A stretch of 10,716 nucleotides of DNA from UBA7692 sp964650845. Lineage in GTDB: Bacteria > Bacteroidota > Bacteroidia > Chitinophagales > LD1. Shown here piece after piece: positions 4,459 through 10,716 of the stretch. Position 1 is the stretch's first letter. The number at the start of each line of letters is the position of its first letter. Under the pieces are notes generated by a model. It was not told the DNA's origin and did not search any database. It saw nothing but the letters and a program-made list of their open reading frames with translations. The stretch covers positions 1-10,716 of the forward strand of contig CAZYXR010000094.1 of NCBI GenBank assembly GCA_964650845.1, in the 5' to 3' direction. The position numbers and the translations under genes were made by a program.

Positions 4459-7400
4459 TTTCCAAAGGTTTTTCCATGATTAAACTATCGGAAGGCAAAT
4501 CGTTAGTAAGTTTTGATTTGTCTATTTCTTTATTGGTTAATACCTCTAATTTTTCGCGGGCTTCCTGCAACACTTTTTCATCGCCAGTGTAGTTGGCTAC
4601 AATACTTTCTAGCGTTGCTTTGGCTTGAAACTGATTGTCTAAGGCAGCATAGTTATCGGCCATTAAAATAAATGTTTTTACAACCCACAGTTCGTAGTTT
4701 GCAAAGCGGTTTTTTAGTTTCAAGCAACTATCTAACGATGCTTTGTATTGTTCTTTTTCAAACAGAATTTTGCAAGCGTAATATTTGCATTCGGCCGCTT
4801 TTTCGCTTACTGCCGCTGCTGCAACTTTGTTTAGAATAGGCAGCGCTTCATCGTTTTTAAACGTGAGGTAAAGGGCTTTTGCTTTCATGTAGTTTATTTC
4901 TATCAAATCATTTTCTTTCAACTGATTGTTTTGCAAAATCAAGTTGGCATACTCAATCACTTTGTCGTGTTTTTCTAATTTGTTCGCGGTTTTTAATAAA
5001 CCTAATTGCGCACTGTAAGTGTTTGGCGGGTTCGATGCGGCATTCAGCAACTTTTCGTACAAATCGAATGCTTCGTTATAGTTTTTAATTTCAAAATAGG
5101 CAATACCCGATGCTTTCAGTAGTGAGCGCTCGAAGAATTTGGCAGCGCGGTTTTCAATTACGGCTTTGTAATCTTCAAAAGCTTCTACAAAACTTTTGTC
5201 GCGGCTGTAGCATTCTGCTCTGCCAAAACGAGCTTCGTTGATAAAATATCCTGTTTCAAACTTTTTTACATAGTTTGAAAAAAGCTGTATTGCCCGGGCA
5301 CAATCGTTGTTGTTATATGCTGTTTCGGCTGCTTGATAGGTAAGTGAGTCCTGCTCGGATTGGGTGATGCTACCAAAGCCCGAAGCCAGTTCAACATACT
5401 CATCGGTGCGGCCTATTTCTACCGAAATTTCTTTCATAGCCGTTAAAGCCTCTTTTGCTTCAATGGTTTTAGGGAACTGCTGCACCACTTTTTTATATGC
5501 CGCAAAAGCATCTGCTTTTTTGTCTTTGTTGTAGGTTACCAATGCAATTTTTAAGTATGATTTTGGCACAAAAACACTTGCCGGAAATTTGGATAGCAAA
5601 TTGTTGTAAGCAGTGAGTGCTGCATCATATTTTCCTTCTTCTAAATGAGTTTCGCCAATTTCAAAGTAGGCTTGTTCGCGATAACGACTGGTTGGGTATT
5701 TGGCTATCAATTGCTCTAACAAATTTACCTTTTCGACATTGCGGTTTTTTAAACCTAAAAGAATTGCTTTTTGGTAGGTGGCATATTCGGCACTGCTCCA
5801 GTTACTGCCAATAATTTTTGAGTATGCGTCTAAGGCATCGTCATATTGTTGAGTTACAAAACTGCAATCGGCAAAGCGCAGATAAGTATCGGGCAAGAGT
5901 TTGCTTTTTGTTTGCTCGGTGGCGGTGTTGCCAAAGTCTTTTATGGCTCGTTCAAATGCAGCGGCTGCATACTTATATTCTTTGCGTTTAAAAAATGAGT
6001 AGCCAATATTGTATTGAACTTGAAATGGTGAAAAGAAATCATCTTTCTTGTCGAATGCACCCGGTATTTCTTCGCTTTTTGCAAAGTTGGAAGCCGCACC
6101 TGCAAAATTATTTTGTTGGTATTGCGCTTCGCCTTTAAGGTACAATGCTTTTGCCATTACTAGTTTATCAATGGGATACTTTAAACTTTTATCGCACAAC
6201 TTTTCGGCTTCGCTTGGGTTGCCATCGCTCAATACCTGAATGGCTCTAAAAAAGGTGAGTTTTTGATAGGTTTCGTTCATGCGCGGACTACGCAAATTTG
6301 GGTTGTCTTCTATCAATTGATAGGCGGCATCATAGTTTTTTGTTTGAAACAAAGAAGTTGCCAGCAGCTCATTAGCTTCATCGTAGTAGCTGCTTCCCGC
6401 ATTCTTTTCAATGTAATTTTTTAGCACATCTACTGCTTCGCTGTAGTTGCCCGCATCAACAGAAAGTTTGCCATAATGAAACACTGCCAACTGCTGAATG
6501 CTTCTATCGAAAGACATATTGGATGCGCTTTGAAATGCCGAACGCGCTTTGTCTTTTTGGTTTGTTTTTAAATAGCAATCTGCCAAAGTGTATGTGGCAT
6601 TTTGTCCCAAGGAATCATTCAGCAAATTTAGTTGCACTAAATTTTTTATGGCGCGTTGGTAGTCTCCGGTTTTGTACTGGCAATATGCTAATTGGTAGAT
6701 TTCGTATTTGTTAGCTTTTGCCTGCTTCGATAAAAATCCATCCAGCAAAGGCAGTGCGCGCTCGTATTGCGAAGTTTGAAAGTAGGCTTGACCAAATAAA
6801 AAATTCAACTCAGGTTTATACATCACACCCGCATCGTTTACCTTAGTTGGTATGTAGTCTATTGTTTTTTTATACTCTTGTTTTGCGTAGTAAATTTGCG
6901 CTATGTAGTATGGAATTACGGCTGCATACATTTTGGAATCTTGAATTGCCAAGAAGCTTTTCAGCGACTCGTCAAAATCTTTGGTGTAAAAGCAAATGAA
7001 GGCGTAGTAATAGTTTGAAGGGTAAAAGTACTTGTCGTTTACCCCTTTTAGTTGCTTAAAAAATGGCTTTGCTTCTTCAAATTTTTTACGAGTAAAGTAG
7101 CTGTAGCCAAGCATGAATTTATATTCGCTTTGCTGCGAAGTCAATAAATCTTCGGGCTTTGCTTTTTCGAGATATGTAATGGCATCGGTATATTTTTTAT
7201 TGCCGAAATAGTATTTGCCTAACAAGAAATATATCTGCCTGCGCTTATCGGTTTCGTGATGGAGGAGCATGTAGTTTTGCAACAGTTGCTCGGCATCTTT
7301 ATCGTTGTTTCCTACTGCGCAAGCTGCAATGTAAAAATCGAGATTTTGTAATAGCACATCGGGTTGCGACTGATTGCTGAAGGGTTGGAGCTTAGCATTT

Positions 7401-7555
7401 TCGAATGTTTGCCGCGCTGCAAGGTAGTTGTGGTTATCCCACATTTCCATGCCGCGCTGATACTCTTTCCACGCATCGGAATACTTCAAAGTGGATTGAG
7501 CAAACACCGATTGGACAAACATAACAATGCAAAAAGTTAGGACAGCGCGCTTCAT
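4448..7555 (-). CDS. Exported large tetratricopeptide-repeat protein
   Basis: The 1035-residue protein has a clear signal peptide (MKRAVLTFCIVMFVQ..., ending FAQ at 20) with no lipobox Cys at the junction, so it is expected to be periplasmic. From about residue 25 to 1000 it is almost entirely tandem helical TPR-like units of about 34 residues. Clear examples are LLGKYYFGNKKYTDAITYLEKA (near 111-132), FLFGQAYFQTSQYERALPLLDGF, AYFEIGETHLEEGKYDAALTAYNNLL and LADCYLKTNQKDKARSAFQSA. TPR solenoids act as protein-binding scaffolds, and no enzymatic motif is visible. The acidic C-terminus (KLTNDLPSDSLIMEKPLENEK) is followed at once by the beta-barrel gene, whose longest reading overlaps it by 11 bp. 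A TAnnTTTG promoter element lies 19 bp upstream of the start codon. Its exact job is unknown: an assembly or transport complex with the barrel is a reasonable inference. Confidence 0.88.
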   Translation of the reverse strand: MKRAVLTFCIVMFVQSVFAQSTLKYSDAWKEYQRGMEMWDNHNYLAARQTFENAKLQPFSNQSQPDVLLQNLDFYIAACAVGNNDKDAEQLLQNYMLLHHETDKRRQIYFLLGKYYFGNKKYTDAITYLEKAKPEDLLTSQQSEYKFMLGYSYFTRKKFEEAKPFFKQLKGVNDKYFYPSNYYYAFICFYTKDFDESLKSFLAIQDSKMYAAVIPYYIAQIYYAKQEYKKTIDYIPTKVNDAGVMYKPELNFLFGQAYFQTSQYERALPLLDGFLSKQAKANKYEIYQLAYCQYKTGDYQRAIKNLVQLNLLNDSLGQNATYTLADCYLKTNQKDKARSAFQSASNMSFDRSIQQLAVFHYGKLSVDAGNYSEAVDVLKNYIEKNAGSSYYDEANELLATSLFQTKNYDAAYQLIEDNPNLRSPRMNETYQKLTFFRAIQVLSDGNPSEAEKLCDKSLKYPIDKLVMAKALYLKGEAQYQQNNFAGAASNFAKSEEIPGAFDKKDDFFSPFQVQYNIGYSFFKRKEYKYAAAAFERAIKDFGNTATEQTKSKLLPDTYLRFADCSFVTQQYDDALDAYSKIIGSNWSSAEYATYQKAILLGLKNRNVEKVNLLEQLIAKYPTSRYREQAYFEIGETHLEEGKYDAALTAYNNLLSKFPASVFVPKSYLKIALVTYNKDKKADAFAAYKKVVQQFPKTIEAKEALTAMKEISVEIGRTDEYVELASGFGSITQSEQDSLTYQAAETAYNNNDCARAIQLFSNYVKKFETGYFINEARFGRAECYSRDKSFVEAFEDYKAVIENRAAKFFERSLLKASGIAYFEIKNYNEAFDLYEKLLNAASNPPNTYSAQLGLLKTANKLEKHDKVIEYANLILQNNQLKENDLIEINYMKAKALYLTFKNDEALPILNKVAAAAVSEKAAECKYYACKILFEKEQYKASLDSCLKLKNRFANYELWVVKTFILMADNYAALDNQFQAKATLESIVANYTGDEKVLQEAREKLEVLTNKEIDKSKLTNDLPSDSLIMEKPLENEK

Positions 7556-7573
7556 GTATTTACAATAACGCTA

Positions 7574-7581
7574 CAAAGGTA
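7574..7581 (-). promoter_or_regulatory. Bacteroidota -7 promoter element (TACCTTTG) for the TPR operon
   Basis: On the minus strand TACCTTTG exactly fits the TAnnTTTG consensus of the primary sigma factor of Bacteroidota, 18 bp from the TPR start codon. No clear -33 TTTG box lies at the expected distance, so the match is partial. The rest of the 133-bp gap holds no recognisable gene. Confidence 0.4.
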
Positions 7582-7688
7582 GATATCAGTATATCGAACC
7601 GTGTTTATAATTTCAACAAGCAAGTGTGGTTGTCTGTTTAGGTGGAAAATGCGCCTTGCTTTTGGATGTCAATTTTTCGACTGCAACT

Positions 7689-8822
7689 TCAGCTTTTTAC
7701 CCCTGCAACAAACTCAAGGTAGTTGTTGGTAGTAATAACTATACTTGACTCTGGGTGGTACGTTTTTAGAAATAGGTCAGGGAACTTTGATTTAGATTTT
7801 GTACTCCACTTAAACTCATAAGCAGCTAACTTTCCATTTTGATCTTCTACGTAGTCAATTTCTGATTGCGAATGGCTACGCCAGAAAAAGCAATTGACAT
7901 GAATATTGTTGTAAGCACAAAATTTCATGCGTTCGCTTACCAAAAAATTTTCCCACAATGCGCCTTTGTCATTGCGTAAATTTATAGGGTTGAATTGATT
8001 GATAACTGAGTTTCTTAGCCCGTTATCGTAAAAATAAATCTTTCTGCTTTTTTTTAACTCGTTTCGTAGATTGCGGCTGAAAGAGTTTAAACGAAAAATT
8101 ACAAAAGATTTTTCCAATAGATTGATGTAGTGTTCTACGGTTTCATTATCCAATCCACTCATTTGCCCAAGCTCGTGATAGGAAACCAAATTGCCGATTT
8201 GAAATGCCAGTGCTTGTACTAATTTTTCTAACCGGTCGGGTTTTTGAATGCGCTCCCAAGTAAGTATGTCTTTGTATAAATAGCTATTTGAAAGTTGTTT
8301 CAATATTCCTGTTTCATCGCCTGGATTGTTTATTACATCGGGATAATAACCGTAAATCAATCTGTGTTCCAATAGGCGTTCTTCATCCAGCAGACTTGAG
8401 GTTTCTGCCATCTCTTGAAACGAAATTGGGTACAAAATGTATTCCCATTTTCGGCCTGTAAGTGGCTCGTTGATTTTGTTAGCCAATTCAAAAGCGGACG
8501 AACCTGTGGCAATTACCTTTACTGTTTTAATGTTATCGGTAATCAATTTTATTGTCAAGCCAATGTTTTCGATGCGTTGAGCTTCATCAATTATTAGATA
8601 TTTGTTTGCCCCAATCATTGTTTTAAGCATACGCGTAGTGGGTTTTTGCAAACGTGTTCTTATGTCAGCATCATCACCATTCCACCACAAAACATTTTTC
8701 TTGTTTTCGGTAAGTGTTTCCAATAAGGTTGTTTTACCCGCTTGCCTCGGTCCAATCAGAATAATTGCTTTTTTATCAGTAAGCCGTTTTTCGATTTGAT
8801 TGAGTAAAAGTCTTGAAATCAT
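7689..8822 (-). CDS. AAA ATPase with DUF4143-type nuclease-fold C-terminal domain
   Basis: The 377-residue protein has a P-loop GPRQAGKTT at 24-32, a Walker B hhhhDE motif at 75-80 (YLIIDEAQ) and a sensor-like VIATGSSAFEL at 103-112, as in the AAA_14 family. A winged-helix-like region follows (LVSYHELGQMSGLDNETVEHYINLLEKSFVIFRL, 212-245). The C-terminal part carries GALWENFLVSE (288-297), EIDYV (321-325) and AYEFKWS (334-340), giving Glu291, Asp323 and Glu336-x-Lys338, the pattern of a PD-(D/E)xK fold. The family is abundant and often multicopy in Bacteroidota, and its cellular role is not settled. It is a stand-alone gene: the start is followed upstream by two hairpin repeats and the next gene lies 131 bp away. 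Length is normal for the family and all key ATPase residues are present. Confidence 0.92.
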   Translation of the reverse strand: MISRLLLNQIEKRLTDKKAIILIGPRQAGKTTLLETLTENKKNVLWWNGDDADIRTRLQKPTTRMLKTMIGANKYLIIDEAQRIENIGLTIKLITDNIKTVKVIATGSSAFELANKINEPLTGRKWEYILYPISFQEMAETSSLLDEERLLEHRLIYGYYPDVINNPGDETGILKQLSNSYLYKDILTWERIQKPDRLEKLVQALAFQIGNLVSYHELGQMSGLDNETVEHYINLLEKSFVIFRLNSFSRNLRNELKKSRKIYFYDNGLRNSVINQFNPINLRNDKGALWENFLVSERMKFCAYNNIHVNCFFWRSHSQSEIDYVEDQNGKLAAYEFKWSTKSKSKFPDLFLKTYHPESSIVITTNNYLEFVAGVKS

Positions 8823-8879
8823 AAATTTTGCGATTGCTTCCGCAAAAATAGGCTAAATTTTGCGATTGCTTCCGCAAAA
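8822..8879. repeat. Two identical 26-bp palindromic repeats at the ATPase start
   Basis: Copies at 8822-8847 and 8854-8879 are identical and separated by 6 bp (period 32). Each contains TTTTGCG and CGCAAAA arms around the 8-nt loop ATTGCTTC. In the outer copy the stem extends to a perfect 10 bp. The inner copy begins in the ATP-binding protein's start codon, so the mRNA leader and promoter must run through this array. This suggests an operator, an RNA hairpin control element, or a small repetitive element. Confidence 0.85.
8843..8850 (-). promoter_or_regulatory. Possible -7 promoter element (TATTTTTG) for the ATPase gene
   Basis: On the minus strand TATTTTTG fits TAnnTTTG and lies 20 bp from the start codon, straddling the junction of the two palindromes. 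A TTTG lies 24 bp upstream, a little farther than the usual spacing. If it is real, the promoter is embedded in the hairpin repeats. Confidence 0.3.
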
Positions 8880-8953
8880 TTTTACTTTGCTTAGTAGTGG
8901 TGGTGCAACTGCTTTTTTTATCGCTTGTTGTACCAAGTTTACTGTAACAAGAA

Positions 8954-9829
8954 TTAGCTATTGAGTTGGCTCACAAATCTGTATAAATTGAAGTTGGTAT
9001 TTTCAACTTCAATGGAAAGTTTTTTGCGCATGGCTGCCACATCAAAATTGCTCATTCTTCTTTTTTGAATAATGCGCAAAACCTTTTCGCCTAACAAGAA
9101 CAATCTGCGAACTTTGTTTTTGTCAGTAAGTAGTTTGTTAAAGGTTTCAATCAATTCATTTACACCTTTTGCTTCTACGGCAATGGTTTTGATAACGGGA
9201 ATTTCTTCGCGCCCTGCAATATGCAATTGATGCTGCAATGCGCTAACAATAGCATCTGCATCACTTCTGTCAGATTTATTGATGGCAAACACATCGGCAA
9301 TTTCCATTAAGCCTGCTTTCATTGCCTGAATGCTATCGCCAGCCTCGGGCACAAGCACTACCACAGTAGTATCGGCAAGCCCGGCAATTTCTACTTCGCT
9401 TTGCCCAACGCCAACTGTTTCAATAAAAATAAAATCGAAAGGATAACTTTTCATCACTTCCAATACTTCAATGATTGTATCGCTTAGTCCGCCAAGCGAA
9501 CCGCGCGTAGCCAGCGAACGAATAAACAAATTCGGATTGTTGAAGTGCGCACTCATGCGCAATCTGTCGCCAAGCAAGGCACCAAAATTAAATGGCGATG
9601 ATGGGTCGACAAGAAGCAACCCAATTTTTTTGTCTTCATTCAATAATTTGCCAATTACAGCGTTTAGCAGAGTGCTTTTGCCTGCACCCGGTGGGCCGGT
9701 AAAACCAATTACAGGAGTATTTTTTGGTTGCAAGGCACTAAGCAATTTTTCAAAATCCTGTGTTGCATTTTCTACAATCGAAATATTGCGTGCAAGACTT
9801 TTAAAATTATTGATGGAAGAAACATTCAC
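8954..9829 (-). CDS. meaB: MeaB/ArgK-type G3E P-loop GTPase
   Basis: All signature motifs of the methylmalonyl-CoA mutase chaperone family are present. Numbered from the longer reading that starts at 9907, they are a P-loop GPPGAGKST at 71-79, DPSSPFNFGALLGDRLRM at 101-118, ATRGSLGGLS at 133-142, ETVGVGQSE at 163-171, PEAGDSIQAMKAGLMEIAD at 187-205 and the NKSD guanine-specificity motif at 210-213. Such GTPases load and protect adenosylcobalamin-dependent acyl-CoA mutases in the cytoplasm. No mutase gene is in the window. I chose the GTG at 9829 because an ATG at 9907 would make the gene overlap the divergent polysaccharide gene by 49 bp, and the residues it adds (MCGKLANKFYAV...) do not look like the family. 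The family helix LARNISIVEN begins 11 residues after the GTG. The ATG at 9907 remains possible. Confidence 0.9.
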   Translation of the reverse strand: MNVSSINNFKSLARNISIVENATQDFEKLLSALQPKNTPVIGFTGPPGAGKSTLLNAVIGKLLNEDKKIGLLLVDPSSPFNFGALLGDRLRMSAHFNNPNLFIRSLATRGSLGGLSDTIIEVLEVMKSYPFDFIFIETVGVGQSEVEIAGLADTTVVVLVPEAGDSIQAMKAGLMEIADVFAINKSDRSDADAIVSALQHQLHIAGREEIPVIKTIAVEAKGVNELIETFNKLLTDKNKVRRLFLLGEKVLRIIQKRRMSNFDVAAMRKKLSIEVENTNFNLYRFVSQLNS

Positions 9830-9858
9830 TTTTGCAACGTTTGAATTGCTAATGTAAA

Positions 9859-10716
9859 ATGATATTGAGCAGACTGCATAAAACTTATTGGCAAGCTTTC
9901 CACACACTTTCGCTTAAAGTGCTGTTGTTGTCTTGCACTTTGCTTTTTGTAGGTTTTGTGTGCTCGCGAGCATTGGCAAGCATTGGCATGATAGGTGTTG
10001 CAGTTGCAGCGTTATTAAATGTTCGCAATTTTTCGCCACGAGTATTTTTTGAACGAAAGGAGTTGCTGTTGCTTACCCTTTTATTTTGGGGTGTTTTTAT
10101 TTCGGGCTTGTGGAGTGATGATCGAAATTTTTGGTTGAATTTTACACGTATCCATATACCTTTTTTGCTTTTACCTCTTGCTTTTGCGGCATTGCCGGTA
10201 TTGCGTTTTAAGCAGTTCAAAGCCATTGCGCTCATCTATGTTTTGGTGATGTGCATTAGCGGTGTGTGTGTATTGGTAAATTACTTGCTGAACTATCAAT
10301 CAATCAATCAATCAATAATGAGTGGGGGTGTAATTCCAATGCCATTCAGCCACATTAGGTATTCGTTGATGTTGGTGTTTGCATTTTGTGTTGCTGTTTA
10401 TTTTGCAAAAAATTTTTTACTCTATGTGGCAAGCATTTTTCTTTTTGTGTTGTTGCATGTACTGAGTGTGCGAAGCGGCTTGTTTGCTTTGTATGCATCA
10501 ATTTTTACTATGCTGGTGATATGGATAGTTCGCGAGCGAAAGTGGTTGCGTGCGTTCCTATTGGCGCTGCTGCTTGCAGGCGTAACTGCAATTGCATTTA
10601 ATACAATTCCGAGTTTAAAAAATCGTATTCAATATATGATGTACGATATTAGAAGTTATAAATACAATCAGCCAATAGATGCTTCGGATGGAATGCGTTT
10701 TCGCTCATGGAAGGCG
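9859..10716 (+). CDS. O-antigen ligase/polymerase (Wzy_C) family membrane protein, 5' part
   Basis: The frame is open from the ATG at 9859 to the window edge (286 codons) and so is incomplete. It is highly hydrophobic with many likely membrane helices (about 20-40, 68-84, 98-113, 121-141, 168-183, 185-202, 207-224 and 229-247). The segment FSHIRYSLMLVFAF, then LHVLSVRSGLFALYAS and DGMRFRSWKA, matches the pattern of O-antigen ligase/polymerase proteins, which act in the cytoplasmic membrane on lipid-linked sugars to ligate or polymerise surface polysaccharide. A stop (TAA 9850-9852) lies just upstream and the first helix requires a start before about 9913, so 9859 is the best start. It diverges from the GTPase gene. 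A (CAAT)5 tract lies within codons 147-153. The missing C-terminus should contain the rest of the Wzy_C domain. Confidence 0.82.
   Translation, partial: MILSRLHKTYWQAFHTLSLKVLLLSCTLLFVGFVCSRALASIGMIGVAVAALLNVRNFSPRVFFERKELLLLTLLFWGVFISGLWSDDRNFWLNFTRIHIPFLLLPLAFAALPVLRFKQFKAIALIYVLVMCISGVCVLVNYLLNYQSINQSIMSGGVIPMPFSHIRYSLMLVFAFCVAVYFAKNFLLYVASIFLFVLLHVLSVRSGLFALYASIFTMLVIWIVRERKWLRAFLLALLLAGVTAIAFNTIPSLKNRIQYMMYDIRSYKYNQPIDASDGMRFRSWKA
10295..10316. repeat. (CAAT)5 tetranucleotide tract inside the polysaccharide gene
   Basis: Five perfect CAAT units (10297-10316), preceded by a partial AT, encode QSINQSI in a loop between predicted membrane helices. Loss of one unit would put TAA (10316-10318) in frame immediately. 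Gain of one unit would lead to TAG at 10356-10358. The in-frame copy number here therefore corresponds to the ON state. Confidence 0.85.

Noticed and set aside
4448..7555. Assigning the TPR protein to the T9SS lipoprotein SprE/PorW
   Set aside because: There is no lipobox cysteine, the length is greater, and TPR repeats alone cannot identify that protein.
8822..8879. The two 26-bp repeats as a minimal CRISPR array
   Set aside because: The spacer is only 6 bp, there are only two units and no cas genes are present.
8924..8951. CTTGTT/AACAAG hairpin as terminator of the GTPase gene
   Set aside because: The stem is only 6 bp, the loop is long, and on the minus strand it is followed by an A-rich rather than a T-rich run.
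10386..10601. A 71-codon open frame in the polysaccharide region
   Set aside because: It is an out-of-frame reading of the membrane-protein gene, which is open across the whole stretch with hydrophobic helices and family motifs.

Overview
The window looks like a chromosomal segment of a member of the Bacteroidota, plausibly from the Chitinophagales/Sphingobacteriia side. The evidence is the AT-rich coding sequence, two proteins with type IX secretion (T9SS) C-terminal sorting domains, a large periplasmic TPR protein paired with an outer-membrane beta-barrel, TAnnTTTG-type promoter elements and almost no Shine-Dalgarno sequences. All genes lie on the minus strand except the partial polysaccharide ligase/polymerase gene at the right end. 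Family assignments come from motifs read by eye; no database search was possible.

Right to left (the direction of transcription for most genes): a 5' piece of an O-antigen ligase/polymerase-family membrane protein (plus strand, 9859 to the window end) diverges from a MeaB/ArgK-type G3E GTPase (8954-9829, or from 9907). Next is an AAA ATPase with a DUF4143-type C-terminal domain (7689-8822), preceded by two identical 26-bp hairpin-forming repeats. Then comes a two-gene operon: a 1035-residue exported TPR protein (4448-7555) whose end overlaps by 11 bp the longest reading of an outer-membrane beta-barrel gene (2791-4458).

The stretch from 2790 to 1441 is a scrambled accessory zone. It holds a YoeB-type toxin-antitoxin module (antitoxin 2444-2686, toxin 2172-2429, terminator-like hairpin 2135-2153), then a duplicated fragment of the 3' end of the beta-barrel gene (1992-2115), then a duplicated fragment of the 3' end of the downstream secreted-protein gene (1831-1882), fused to a 5'-truncated T9SS cargo gene (1444-1830). 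The intact T9SS cargo gene (268-1440) follows. The toxin-antitoxin pair therefore sits between two copies of the last ~124 bp of its neighbour gene. The two gene tails recur in the same order as the intact genes, which suggests an old tandem duplication that decayed, or repeated insertion and deletion at this point.

Small-scale repeats inside coding sequence stand out. There is a (CAAT)5 tract in the polysaccharide gene where gain or loss of one unit would give a nearby stop codon. Arrays of 7-bp repeats build the start region and signal peptide of the beta-barrel protein, and a related 7-bp array lies in the sorting domain of the secreted protein. These may be phase-variation or repeat-domestication events. 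There is no tRNA, rRNA, CRISPR array or insertion sequence that I can recognise, and no gene-free stretch longer than 300 bases.
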